DNA from: Mesorhizobium prunaredense
GTDB taxonomy: Bacteria; Pseudomonadota; Alphaproteobacteria; Rhizobiales; Rhizobiaceae
Assembly (NCBI RefSeq): GCF_900156895.1
Contig: NZ_FTPD01000020.1
Span: 1 to 64,000, forward strand
DNA length: 64,000 bases
Direction of reading: 5' to 3'
Made by a program: the position numbers and the translations under genes. The notes under the pieces are model-generated. The model did no database searches, had not been told where the DNA came from, and was given only the letters and a program-made list of their open reading frames with translations. Positions 8,663 through 17,168 of the stretch are shown piece after piece (the stretch's first letter is position 1; every line of letters begins with the position of its first letter).

Positions 8663-9169
8663 ATGAGTTACAGGAACTGGCTGACAACGGGCGTACTCTG
8701 CGCCGCGATCGCCCTTGTCATCGCCACAGGCGCTTTCTTCCAGCAATCGGCTTCGGCAGACAGCCGGGCGATGATCCTTGCCGTCGACCCGCAGCCGCTG
8801 GTCGCGGTGACGAAAGGCGGCGAACGCTCGTTCTCCGTCGAGATCGCCGACACCTCCGCCGAGCGCGAGGCCGGCCTGATGTTTCGCCAAGAGATGGCAG
8901 ACGATCATGGCATGCTGTTCGTGTTCGAGGAGCCTCGGGATGTCAGCTTCTGGATGAAGAACACGCCGATGCCGCTCGACCTGATCTTTGTCGGTCAGGA
9001 CGGCAGGATCCGGGCGATCAAGCAAGGCGAGCCGCAGTCCGAGGCGATGATCTCGCCCGGCGAGCCGGTTCGCTTCGTGCTAGAGCTCAAGGCGGGCACG
9101 GCCACCAGGAGCGGGATCGAGGACGGCGACCTGTTGCGTCACCCGGCAATCGGCACTGCGCACAACTGA
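8663..9169 (+). CDS. Secreted DUF192 protein
   Basis: A 168-aa exported protein. Residues about 8-32 form a signal peptide or anchor (GVLCAAIALVIATGAFFQQSASA). The remainder is a DUF192 domain with the family core RxxGLMFRQEMADDHGMLFVFEE, VSFWMKNTPMPLDLIFV, and the C-terminal VRFVLELKAGTATRSGIEDGD. The function is unknown. The ATG at 8663 is preceded by GAGG at a suitable distance. The following alpha/beta-hydrolase begins 20 bp after the stop, so the two may be co-transcribed. Confidence 0.87.
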   Translation: MSYRNWLTTGVLCAAIALVIATGAFFQQSASADSRAMILAVDPQPLVAVTKGGERSFSVEIADTSAEREAGLMFRQEMADDHGMLFVFEEPRDVSFWMKNTPMPLDLIFVGQDGRIRAIKQGEPQSEAMISPGEPVRFVLELKAGTATRSGIEDGDLLRHPAIGTAHN

Positions 9170-9189
9170 ACGCGCAGGATCCATCGCAG

Positions 9190-9957
9190 ATGCAGTTTTT
9201 TTCCCATGACGGTTTTGACCTTGCCTTCCTCGACCGCCAGCCGGCATCGGGGCAGGGCGATCCGGTGCTCATGATCCATGGCTTTGCCTCGACCCATTAC
9301 GTCAACTGGGTGTCGCCCGGCTGGTTCAAGGCGCTGAACGATGCCGGCTACCGCGCCATCGCCTTCGACAATCGCGGCCATGGCGCCTCGTCGAAGAGCT
9401 ATCAGGAGGCCGATTATACGCCGGCAAGAATGGCTTCCGACGGGGCAGCGTTGCTGAACCATCTCGGCATCGAACGCGCCCATGTCATGGGCTACTCGAT
9501 GGGCGCGCGGATATCTGCTTTCCTGGCGCTTTCCGATCCGGACAAGGTGGCGACGCTGGTCTTCGGCGGTCTCGGCGTCGGCATGGTCGACGGCGTCGGC
9601 GACTGGGATCCGATTGCCGCCGCCCTTCTGGCCGACGATACCGATGCCACCAGCCATCCGCGCGGCCGCTCGTTTCGCGCCTTCGCCGACCAGACCCGCA
9701 GCGACCGCCGGGCGCTGGCCGCCTGCATTGCCACTTCACGGGAATTGCTGGCCGAGGCCGACATTGCGCGCATCGCCCAGCCGACGTTGATTGCCGTCGG
9801 CACCAAGGACGATATCGGCGGTTCGCCCGACGAACTGGCCGCCTTGATGCCGAACGCCAGGGCTTTCCACATCGAGGGCCGCGACCACATGCTGGCCGTC
9901 GGCGACAAGACCTTCAAGCAGCGGGTGCTGGAGTTTTATGCCGAAAATCCGCTGTGA
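9190..9957 (+). CDS. Alpha/beta-fold hydrolase
   Basis: A 255-aa cytoplasmic serine hydrolase. It has the oxyanion motif MIHGFAST (about 29-36), FDNRGHGASS, the nucleophile elbow GYSMG with Ser at about 103, a candidate acid in VGTKDD, and the catalytic His in IEGRDHMLAV near the end. This is the pattern of small haloperoxidase- or esterase-type hydrolases; substrate is not predictable. The start at 9190 (ATGCAGTTTTTT) lacks a strong ribosome binding site. It sits 20 bp downstream of the DUF192 gene. Confidence 0.87.
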   Translation: MQFFSHDGFDLAFLDRQPASGQGDPVLMIHGFASTHYVNWVSPGWFKALNDAGYRAIAFDNRGHGASSKSYQEADYTPARMASDGAALLNHLGIERAHVMGYSMGARISAFLALSDPDKVATLVFGGLGVGMVDGVGDWDPIAAALLADDTDATSHPRGRSFRAFADQTRSDRRALAACIATSRELLAEADIARIAQPTLIAVGTKDDIGGSPDELAALMPNARAFHIEGRDHMLAVGDKTFKQRVLEFYAENPL

Positions 9958-10076
9958 GCACATCGGTGGTTAAGTTGGGGTGACTCAAGGCCTGAAGAAT
10001 GCAGCGGCTCAGGATAAAAGCCGATCCGTAGCGATCCTTCGCGCCGGCATCAAAGGTGCTGCACCCGCAGCAGCGC

Positions 10077-10676
10077 TCATGCCTCAAGCGCTTCGAGCGA
10101 ACGCTCCATGTTTTGCCGAGCCCGAGCTTCGAACCGCTGCCGGAACTCCTCGGTGTGGAAGATGTGCGGGCGGGCGAGGAAACTCTTCAGAACAGCACTG
10201 CGGCCGGCACGCCACATCGGCTCCTCCACCCAGCCATATTCGCGGCGCACCGCCTGTTCATAGGCGTCGAAGGCATCAGGCGGCGTCCCCAGGATCGCCA
10301 GGTCCATGTCGAGGAACAGCGCTGCGTCGCGGGCGGCATTCTCGTCGTCAAACTGCGGCAATTCATGCGTGGCGGTGGCTGATATCATCGCCGTGATGCG
10401 GCCAAGGCGTTGTGCATCGGTGCGGCCGGCGAGCTTTTTCTCGGCAAGGGCGGCACTCCTCGCCTCGTTGTCCTTGGCCCGGCTGTCATAGATGGCGTCG
10501 TGAAACCAGGTCGCAGCCTCGACCGCCTCGGGGTCGTGCAACGATGCCCGATAGCGGCCGGCCAGCGCCAGCATCGCCTCGATATGGGCAAGGCTGTGAT
10601 AGTGGCGGCCTTCGGTCTGGTAGAGCGCGGCAAGCTCATGCTTCAGCGGCTCGTCGATCAAGGCTTGGTTTTCCAT
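10077..10676 (-). CDS. HD-superfamily predicted metal-dependent hydrolase
   Basis: A 199-aa protein of the predicted HD phosphohydrolase family (COG4339-like). It has YHSLAHIEAML near the N-terminus and ATWFHDAIYDSRAKDNEARSA, where the paired H-D residues form the metal site, plus ATATHELPQFDDENAALF-like text with a further conserved Asp. Members are found in bacteria and fungi and their substrate is unknown. The ATG at 10676 is used. It diverges from cysE, with 155 bp between the starts. Confidence 0.85.
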   Translation of the reverse strand: MENQALIDEPLKHELAALYQTEGRHYHSLAHIEAMLALAGRYRASLHDPEAVEAATWFHDAIYDSRAKDNEARSAALAEKKLAGRTDAQRLGRITAMISATATHELPQFDDENAARDAALFLDMDLAILGTPPDAFDAYEQAVRREYGWVEEPMWRAGRSAVLKSFLARPHIFHTEEFRQRFEARARQNMERSLEALEA

Positions 10677-10761
10677 GGCCGCTTGAATTTCCGTGAACCA
10701 AATCCATTTGACAAAGCACTAAGGAAAATTGAGTTCAACCGTGCTACGATCTGGCTTATAG

Positions 10762-10812
10762 AGCATGTCGCGCAAAAGTGCGCAGCGCTTTTGGTGCCAA
10801 GCCGGAGACACC
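10762..10812. repeat. Partial copy of the GCATGTCGC palindromic repeat
   Basis: The segment begins gagcatgtcgcgcaaaag and continues with a self-complementary stretch (gtgcgcagcgctttt). It matches the left part of the better-preserved copies at 25298, 29112 and 50611, but has lost their right end. It lies just upstream of cysE and reaches to about 20 bp from its start codon. Confidence 0.5.
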
Positions 10813-10831
10813 AGATGGCCGGAGACCATTG

Positions 10832-11680
10832 ATGAACAGCGTTACGATTGCCCGCCCGACCATGGTGAAGCCGATCGACCCGATCTGGCGCTCGATCCGC
10901 GACGAAGCGATGGAGGCGGTCAACCGCGATCCGCTGCTGGCGGCGTTCCTCTATTCGACCATCCTCAACCAGGAAAGCCTGGAGGAAGCGGTCATCCATC
11001 GGCTGGCCGAACGGCTCGCCCATCAGGATATCGGTTCCGATCTCATCCGCCAGACATTCAAGGCGATGTCAGCCGACGACAAGGATTGGGCGTCGACGGT
11101 GCGTGTCGACATCCAGGCCTATTACGACCGCGATCCGGCCTGCGACCGCTTCATCATGCCGGTGCTCTATTTCAAGGGTTTTCATGCCATCCAGACGCAC
11201 CGGCTGGCGCATTGGCTGTGGAACCAGGGCCGCCAGGATTTCGCGCTCTACCTGCAGAGCCGGTCGTCCTCGGTGTTCCAGACCGACATCAACCCGGCCG
11301 CCCGCATCGGCAAGGGCATCTTCCTCGACCACGCCACCGGCCTCGTCGTCGGCCAGACGGCGGTGATCGAGGACGACGTGTCGATCCTGCACGGCGTGAC
11401 GCTGGGCGGCACCGGCAAAGCCGGCGGCGACCGCCATCCAAAAATCCGCTACGGCGTGCTGATCGGCGCCGGTGCAAAGATCCTCGGCAACATCGAAGTC
11501 GGCCATTGCTCCAAGATCGCGGCAGGCTCGGTGGTGCTGTCGCCGGTGCCGCACAACAAGACGGTTGCCGGCGTGCCGGCCCGCGTCGTCGGCGAGACCG
11601 GCTGCGACCGGCCCTCGCGGCAGATGGACCAGCTTTTGCCTTCGCAATCGATGGACCACGTCGTCAGCTTCGATATCTGA
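10832..11680 (+). CDS. cysE: Serine O-acetyltransferase
   Basis: A 282-aa enzyme that acetylates L-serine with acetyl-CoA, the first step of cysteine synthesis. The N-terminal helical domain (WRSIRDEAMEAVNRDPLLAAFLY, about 18-40) is followed by the left-handed beta-helix with hexapeptide repeats; diagnostic blocks are DINPAARIGKGIFLDHATG, ILHGVTLGGTGK and HPKIRYGVLIGAGAKILGN. The ATG at 10832 has GGAGA upstream and gives the normal family length; an in-frame ATG at 10778 would add 18 unconserved residues. It is followed by a repeat element and a small DUF3126 gene in the same direction, a neighbour pair common in Rhizobiales. Confidence 0.94.
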   Translation: MNSVTIARPTMVKPIDPIWRSIRDEAMEAVNRDPLLAAFLYSTILNQESLEEAVIHRLAERLAHQDIGSDLIRQTFKAMSADDKDWASTVRVDIQAYYDRDPACDRFIMPVLYFKGFHAIQTHRLAHWLWNQGRQDFALYLQSRSSSVFQTDINPAARIGKGIFLDHATGLVVGQTAVIEDDVSILHGVTLGGTGKAGGDRHPKIRYGVLIGAGAKILGNIEVGHCSKIAAGSVVLSPVPHNKTVAGVPARVVGETGCDRPSRQMDQLLPSQSMDHVVSFDI

Positions 11681-11735
11681 GCGATCGGGCAGAGGCTCGT
11701 CGCGTCGGACGTCGATGTCGGCGTATAGCGACGTC

Positions 11736-11847
11736 GGCACCCTTTCCGCAGCGCTGCAGATTGGCGAAATCCTTTGCAAGGGCGTCTTTCTCCCCGTCAC
11801 TATACGGGGAGAAATGCCCGGCAGGGCAATGAGGGGCAGCGCAAACC
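11736..11847. repeat. GC-rich palindromic mosaic repeat, half copy (inverted)
   Basis: A 112-bp segment that is the reverse complement of 4573-4684 with few mismatches. It includes the tctccccgtcactatacggggaga hairpin core (11789-11813) and the flanking ggcatttct/agaaatgcc-type sequence. The other outer arm of the full copy is absent, so this is a half element. It lies between cysE and the DUF3126 gene and could form a strong hairpin in their shared transcript. Confidence 0.8.
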
Positions 11848-11951
11848 TCAAGCGATTGCCCTGGTTCTCGCGCCGGCTTGCCTTTACATCGCCATTGTCG
11901 ACGTGCCAGAAGCGCGCTCAAACGAGCAAGACCGACGATCGGAGAAGACTT

Positions 11952-12155
11952 TTGAAGCCGGACGAAATCAGAAAGCTGGACGCCTATTTCAAGCGCGTCT
12001 TCCAGAACCCGAAGCTTGAGGTGAAGGCGCGGCCGCGCAAGGACGATTCGGCCGAGGTCTACGTCGGCGACGAATTCCTCGGCATCGTCTTCAAGGACGA
12101 GGACGACGGCGACTATAATTTCTCGATGGCGATCCTCGACATCGACCTGGCCTGA
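11952..12155 (+). CDS. DUF3126 family protein
   Basis: A small cytoplasmic protein of 67 aa (KPDEIRKLDAYFKRVF, then DSAEVYVGDEFLGIVFKDEDDGDYNFSMAILDIDL as consecutive blocks), matching DUF3126, a short alphaproteobacterial family of unknown function. The start is a TTG at 11952 preceded by GGAGAAG (11941-11947); no ATG exists in a suitable place. The longer open frame upstream runs through cysE in another frame and the repeat, so it is not coding. Its place after cysE agrees with conserved rhizobial gene order. Confidence 0.82.
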   Translation: MKPDEIRKLDAYFKRVFQNPKLEVKARPRKDDSAEVYVGDEFLGIVFKDEDDGDYNFSMAILDIDLA

Positions 12156-12299
12156 GGCGCGGAATTTACGACTGGCGGCAGGCAGCCCCATACCTCCAAG
12201 CGCTGCGGCGGTGGGAACCTTGCGAGATGCCGGAGGGACAGCGCCCGGGCCTATCCCGCCAGCGCAACTTCTGCGTTGCTGCGGCGGTTCACCACCATC

Positions 12300-13031
12300 C
12301 TAATGCCCTGCCTTCAGCATAAGCGCGGCCTTGGCGGCGATGGCTGCGTCGAGCGCCTGCCAGTCGCTCAGAAATTCCATGGGAAAGCGGTAGCTGAGGC
12401 TGAGATTGTCGCCGACCAGAATGTCGCGTTCGCAGGGCGCCAGCGATTGCGCGGCACTTGGGCCGCTCAGGCAGCGGGCCACGAACGGGTCCTTGCCCGG
12501 TCGATTGCCAACCGCCAGCATTTCGTTGAAATAGCCTGAGTTTTCACTGAAGCCGTAAAGCGCCGTGCCGCCCGGACCGGGCGTGCCGGGTTCGACGATC
12601 AGGGCGCTGTAGATCGGCGCGAAGCGGCCGCTCATGTCACGCGACATGACCTGTCGTTCGAACGACAGGAAGATGATGCTCTTGCTGGGTCCAGTGTGGT
12701 TGAAATCGTCGCGGGCGGCCTCGCTGTAGCCGTCCATTTCGGGATAACGCAGATAGAGGTCGAGGCGCGAGGCGATGCCGTCGCGCCGCGCCTGGTCGAA
12801 GCGGATGACATTGGCCGGCACGGCGATGACGTTGTTGCCGATCACGACCTCGTGGATTGTCGTGTCGTCGGTATATCCGGCCATGGCGATCGAGCGGCCC
12901 AACCATTTGCCGCCAACGCTGATCGTCATCGAAAGCGCTGCCAGCGCCGCGAACACGTAGAACACCCGCTTCATCAACTTGGAATCGACGACGGTGAGTT
13001 GCGGACCGTTGGCGGTGGCTGCCTGCTTCAT
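12300..13031 (-). CDS. Membrane-anchored conserved hypothetical protein
   Basis: A 243-aa protein with one N-terminal membrane segment (about residues 21-39, MKRVFYVFAALAALSMTISVG) and a periplasmic remainder that I do not recognise as a named domain. Visible features include IVEPGTPGPGGTALYGFSE and a Cys pair (CLSGPSAAQSLAPCERD), which could form a disulfide. The ATG at 13031 is used; an internal ATG at residue 20 is an alternative start that would place the membrane helix at the very N-terminus. It looks like a conserved rhizobial protein without known function. Confidence 0.75.
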   Translation of the reverse strand: MKQAATANGPQLTVVDSKLMKRVFYVFAALAALSMTISVGGKWLGRSIAMAGYTDDTTIHEVVIGNNVIAVPANVIRFDQARRDGIASRLDLYLRYPEMDGYSEAARDDFNHTGPSKSIIFLSFERQVMSRDMSGRFAPIYSALIVEPGTPGPGGTALYGFSENSGYFNEMLAVGNRPGKDPFVARCLSGPSAAQSLAPCERDILVGDNLSLSYRFPMEFLSDWQALDAAIAAKAALMLKAGH

Positions 13032-13348
13032 CGCGATCCCCGATTATCGGCAGCCTGTCCCAATGTGTCTTCCCTTGGGCTGTCCTTGAGCGACCCATGT
13101 GCGTGGCACGGCTCTTGCGGCACGCCTGTCGAAACACGACTGTGCGATTTCATGGTAAATGGAAGGTAAAGATGGGTCGGGTCGGACACACACTCGTTGC
13201 TTTTATAGTTGCCTGACGGCGCTGATCTCTTGCGGTTGCACCGGCGACGATCTTTGGCGTTGGGCGTCGTGCTGATCGACATTGCATCCCAGGCAGGCAC
13301 TCTCCTAGGGTCGACCGATCTTTCAGCCTGACGATTCGGAGGAGAAAA

Positions 13349-13876
13349 ATGCCGCTCTATGCGATCGACGGAAATGCCCCCGGTTTCGAGGACGCCGACA
13401 GCAACTGGATCGCGCCCGACGCTACCCTGATCGGCGACATAAAGATCGGCCGCAACGCGGGCTTCTGGTTCGGCGTCGTCATCCGCGGCGACGACGAGCC
13501 GATCATCATCGGCGCCGATACCAATGTGCAGGAACACACGGTCATGCATACCGATGTCGGTTTTCCCCTGACCATCGGGCAAGGCTGCACGATCGGCCAT
13601 CGCGCCTTGCTGCATGGCTGCACGATCGGCGACAACAGCCTGATCGGCATGGGCGCCATCGTGCTGAACGGCGCGAAGATCGGCAAGAATTCGCTGGTCG
13701 GCGCCGGCGCCCTGGTCACCGAAGGCAAGGAATTCCCCGACAATTCGCTGATCATCGGCTCGCCCGCCCGTTTGGTGCGAACACTGGACGATGCCGCGGT
13801 GGCAAGCCTGCGCGCTTCGGCCGCGCACTACGTCGCCAACGGCAAACGCTTCAAGGCGGGGCTGACGATGACCTGA
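13349..13876 (+). CDS. Gamma-class carbonic anhydrase family protein
   Basis: A 175-aa left-handed beta-helix protein with hexapeptide repeats from about residue 20 to 140 (ATLIGDIKIGRNAGFWFGVVIRGD). Likely Zn ligands are H67 (EHTVMHTD), H84 and H89 (GHRALLHG); the 5-residue spacing of the last two agrees with the Cam family. The short form without the acidic loop is like YrdA/PaaY-type proteins, many of which lack proven carbonic anhydrase activity. The ATG at 13349 follows GGAGGAG, a very strong ribosome binding site. Confidence 0.9.
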   Translation: MPLYAIDGNAPGFEDADSNWIAPDATLIGDIKIGRNAGFWFGVVIRGDDEPIIIGADTNVQEHTVMHTDVGFPLTIGQGCTIGHRALLHGCTIGDNSLIGMGAIVLNGAKIGKNSLVGAGALVTEGKEFPDNSLIIGSPARLVRTLDDAAVASLRASAAHYVANGKRFKAGLTMT

Positions 13877-13930
13877 GGCCAGCCTTGCTCAAATCGTCGG
13901 CTATAGGGTTCACCGGCATCGTCGCCCAAC

Positions 13931-14539
13931 TCACCGTCCATTGGAGCCGCGCATGGTCATCGCATCGCGCAGCAACGAAGCGCCGGCTTCAAAACCGGCA
14001 TTGTCGGCGTCCTCGAGGGCTGTCGTATAGTCGTCGATGCCGGTTTCGAGGGATGGGTCGGCGCTCGCCGCCAACAGCAGGCGGATGGCATCGACGCTAC
14101 GGATGGCGACCGCATAGTGAAGCGGTGTCCAGTCGTTTACGCCCCGCATGTTCGGGTCTGCGCCCCCATCGATCAGGATTCGGATGATTTCCAGTCTGTC
14201 AGCCCGGTCGGTGGACAGTGCCGCGATGATTGCCGGAAAACCGCCGTGGTGGTGATAGTTCGGGTCCGAGCCCGCATCCAGTAAGATCGAGATGAAAGCG
14301 GCGGGGCTCCAATAGATCGCATACTCCAGTGGATGCCCAAGGCCGAATTCAAAGGGCATCTGCTCGTCGAACCAGCCGGGTGAGCCGCCGAGAGCCACAC
14401 CGAGGGCCTCGAAGTCGCCCGCCTTGAACGCGTCGTCGATGGCCTTGAACAGGCGGTGGCGCTCGCATCGATCTTCCGGGATTTCCAACATCGCAGCGAT
14501 CCGGAGGTTGAATTGGCTTGGCTGCCATATTGCTCCCAT
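13931..14539 (-). CDS. Ankyrin-repeat protein
   Basis: A 202-aa protein with three to four ankyrin repeats between about residues 50 and 170 (HPLEYAIYWSPAAFISILLDAGSDPN, IIRILIDGGADPNMRGVNDWTP, LHYAVAIRSVDAIRLLLAASADPS). No signal peptide or membrane segment is visible, so it is probably a cytoplasmic protein-binding scaffold. The N-terminal 45 residues are not part of the repeats. The in-frame ATG at residue 17 (MLEIPED) is an alternative start. No toxin, immunity or secretion gene is adjacent to suggest a partner. Confidence 0.8.
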   Translation of the reverse strand: MGAIWQPSQFNLRIAAMLEIPEDRCERHRLFKAIDDAFKAGDFEALGVALGGSPGWFDEQMPFEFGLGHPLEYAIYWSPAAFISILLDAGSDPNYHHHGGFPAIIAALSTDRADRLEIIRILIDGGADPNMRGVNDWTPLHYAVAIRSVDAIRLLLAASADPSLETGIDDYTTALEDADNAGFEAGASLLRDAMTMRGSNGR

Positions 14540-14743
14540 CCGCAGTTGCCTGAAAGCCTCATGGCGGTTGCGATTGGAGAGCAGTTCTTGCGGCTGCGTT
14601 TGCTAGAATCTCATCCCGCCTTAGTCTCGTAAGCTGCCGAGAACCCCCGGAACGGCGCACGCAAAGCTGCGCATGCAGCCCATTTTCAAAAGCAGCTCGT
14701 TATGGGTGCCGAGTTCCACGATGCGGTCAGTCGTACCCCGAAC

Positions 14744-14983
14744 TTATCGCATCGACATCAAGTTCGTGATCAGACCTGCCTTGATGTTGAGCACGGGTCG
14801 ATCGGCCTCCGGATGACCGATGTCGTTCAGCTGATCGGCCGTCAAGTCGGCCAGTGCCCTGCGTCTTGCGACGGTGCGCCGCCACCCCCTGAAGGCGGCA
14901 ATCATCATTGCTGCGCCCTTCAGGCTAGGTCCGAACAAATGTCTTTTCGGGGTGTGGGCGGCGCGAGTTTGCGTGTCAGCCAT
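14744..14983 (-). CDS. DUF1127 small protein
   Basis: A 79-aa basic protein containing a DUF1127 motif (AFRGWRRTVARRRALADLTADQLNDIGHPE, in two blocks around residues 30-60). Short DUF1127 proteins in rhizobia and Agrobacterium affect phosphate and carbon metabolism and small-RNA regulation; this one has an N-terminal extension of about 28 residues and a C-terminal tail. The ATG at 14983 has GGGAGAC just upstream. The 200 bp between it and the ankyrin gene show nothing recognisable. Confidence 0.8.
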   Translation of the reverse strand: MADTQTRAAHTPKRHLFGPSLKGAAMMIAAFRGWRRTVARRRALADLTADQLNDIGHPEADRPVLNIKAGLITNLMSMR

Positions 14984-15088
14984 TTTTAGTCTCCCATTTC
15001 GAGATTTGCGGATGAGAGCGTGCCATGCGGCTGTTTTCGGGCCGTTCGGCTGTGCGTGAAAAAAACGGATAAGCCCGACGAGCTGCCG

Positions 15089-15103
15089 TTAAATCGGTGT
15101 TAA
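15089..15103. promoter_or_regulatory. CtrA-like box (TTAA-N7-TTAA)
   Basis: A perfect TTAA, seven bases (atcggtg), TTAA arrangement, matching the consensus of the alphaproteobacterial cell-cycle regulator CtrA. It lies 56 bp upstream of the GTG start of the BTAD regulator at 15159. The match is exact, but the motif is short and functional occupancy is inference. Confidence 0.45.
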
Positions 15104-15158
15104 ATCCATCTGCCGGAATGCTATTCTGACGCGGCGATCAAAGTCTGGAGACGGATCT

Positions 15159-17168
15159 GTGCGCATCAGGTTGCTGGGCGGCCTCGAGATTACCTCCCCG
15201 GAGCGCCGGCCCGTCCGCTTCGCCACGCGCAAGACTTCGCTGCTTTTTGCTGCCTTGGTGCTGGCGGGCCGCCGCGGCCATCGTCGCGAGTTGCTTTCCG
15301 AAGCCTTTTGGCCGGGACGAAGCAATGGCCAGGCGCGCAATAGTTTGCGGCAAGCGCTGGTCGACATCCGGCGCTCGTTCCCGACCAGCAAGGATGCCAC
15401 CGTCTACATCCACGGGGATCAGGAAGCCATCGCGCTGATTGCCGGTCCGGATGATGCGGACATTTCGATCTTCGACCGGAAACTGGAGCAGGGCGGGGCG
15501 GCCGATCTCGCCTTCGCCGCCGACCTCTACCGCGGTGGGGTGCTTGCGGGGGAAGCCATTCCTGAGGAACTGGATGAGTGGTTTGGACCCTATCTGGACA
15601 GGTATCAGCGCAAGGCGCTGCAGTTGGTCGATCGGCTGAGCCTCGCGCTGCCGATACCCGGCTCAGCGGAAGAGACGGCCTGCGAAGGGCTGGCAGAGAG
15701 ATTGCTTGCCTCAGATCCTACCGCGGAGGCCGCCCATCGGGCGCTGATCCGGATCCACGCTCATCGCGGTCACGAAAACGCCGCCTTGCGCCAGTTCGAG
15801 CTCTGTCGGAAGGCCCTGAAAAAGCAGCTGGATGCGGAGCCGGAGGCGCAAACAAGCTCGCTGGCGGCTTCTCTCCAGTCCCGCGAACGAACTGGTGATC
15901 GGCGGCCCGGGCCAAGCTCTGGCGTCGCGGCGTCGGCGCAGGTGCTGGTCCCAACGAGACACGACGACCAGCCGTCAATTGCGGTGCTGCCGTTTCAGAA
16001 TCTAAGCGGTGATATAGAGCAGGAATATTTTGCCGACGGTATGGTGGAAGACATCGTCACCGCCCTGGCTCACTTTCGTCACCTGTTCGTAGTCGCAGGG
16101 AATTCGAGTTTTACATACAAGGGACGCTCGATAGACATAAAGCAGGTCGGGCGTGAACTGGGCGTGCGCTATGTGGTCGAGGGAAGCGTGCGGCGGGCGG
16201 GCGACCGCCTGCGCATCACCGGACAACTCCTCGACGCTTCGAGCGGCCTCCACCTGTGGGCTGACCGTTTTGAGGGTACTTTAGCCGAGGTTTTTGATTT
16301 TCAGGACCAGATCGCCTCGAGCATCGTCGGCGCGATCACCCCAAAGGTCGAGGAGGCGGAAATTGAGCGCGCCAAGCGCAAGCCGACTGAGGACCTCGAC
16401 GCCTACGACTATTATCTGCGCGGGTTGGCGTCCCACGACCGAGCGGTCAACACCAAGGAAACCATGGATGACGCTCTGCGGTTCTTCATGAAGGCGATCG
16501 GCTGTGACCCGGTGTTCGCTGCCGCCTATGCCCGGGCGGCGCGCTGCTATGCGGCGCGAAAGAGCAACCGCTGGATGATCGATCGCTTAGATGAGACTGC
16601 CGAGGCGACCCGACTGGCAAAGAGAGCGATCGAACTTGGATGGGACGATGCAATTGCCCTTTCGTACGGCGGATACGTGCTCGGCTATGTAGGCGGCGAT
16701 GTGGAGGAAAGCGCGGCTTGCATCGAGCGTGCGCTTGGCCTGAACCCGAACTTGGCTGCGGCGTGGGGTTACAGCGCCTGGGTTCAAGCGTGCTTAGGTG
16801 AGCCGGAGAAAGCCGTCGAGCGCGCCGCGCAGGCAATGCGCCTCAGTCCGTTCGATCCTCGCTTTTTTGTTTGGGAATTTTGCACCGCGCTCGCTCACTT
16901 TTGTGCCGGGCGCTACAACGATGCTGCTGAGTGGGCGAAAAGGTCTTTGCGCTCGCAACCAAACTACGCGAGTGCGACGCGTGTGGCGACGGCAAGTTAC
17001 GTCTTGGCCAGTCGGCTTTCGGAAGCCGAGAAGATGATGGCTCGCCTGCGCGAACTCGATCCTACGTTGCGGCTTTCGAATCTCGCCGAGGTGCTGCCGC
17101 CGTTTTATCGACCGGACGATCGCAGCAGATATATCGAAGGCCTTCGCAAGGCGGGCCTGCCGGACTAA
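15159..17168 (+). CDS. BTAD/SARP-type regulator with TolB-N-like domain and TPR repeats
   Basis: A 669-aa multidomain protein starting at GTG 15159. Residues 1-85 form an OmpR-like winged helix (VRIRLLGGLEI ... NSLRQALVDIRR) and about 95-245 the bacterial transcriptional activation domain of SARP proteins (RLLASDPTAEAAHRALIRIHAHRG). Residues about 270-385 match the TolB N-terminal-like domain of adenylate-cyclase-type regulators (IAVLPFQNLSGDIEQEYFADGM, then YVVEGSVRRAGDRLRITGQL). From about 415 to 650 come TPR-like repeats with the NPNLAAAWGYSAW pattern. Multi-copy proteins like this are common in Mesorhizobium and Bradyrhizobium and their targets are unknown. A CtrA-like box lies upstream. 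No membrane helix is seen. Confidence 0.85.
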   Translation: MRIRLLGGLEITSPERRPVRFATRKTSLLFAALVLAGRRGHRRELLSEAFWPGRSNGQARNSLRQALVDIRRSFPTSKDATVYIHGDQEAIALIAGPDDADISIFDRKLEQGGAADLAFAADLYRGGVLAGEAIPEELDEWFGPYLDRYQRKALQLVDRLSLALPIPGSAEETACEGLAERLLASDPTAEAAHRALIRIHAHRGHENAALRQFELCRKALKKQLDAEPEAQTSSLAASLQSRERTGDRRPGPSSGVAASAQVLVPTRHDDQPSIAVLPFQNLSGDIEQEYFADGMVEDIVTALAHFRHLFVVAGNSSFTYKGRSIDIKQVGRELGVRYVVEGSVRRAGDRLRITGQLLDASSGLHLWADRFEGTLAEVFDFQDQIASSIVGAITPKVEEAEIERAKRKPTEDLDAYDYYLRGLASHDRAVNTKETMDDALRFFMKAIGCDPVFAAAYARAARCYAARKSNRWMIDRLDETAEATRLAKRAIELGWDDAIALSYGGYVLGYVGGDVEESAACIERALGLNPNLAAAWGYSAWVQACLGEPEKAVERAAQAMRLSPFDPRFFVWEFCTALAHFCAGRYNDAAEWAKRSLRSQPNYASATRVATASYVLASRLSEAEKMMARLRELDPTLRLSNLAEVLPPFYRPDDRSRYIEGLRKAGLPD

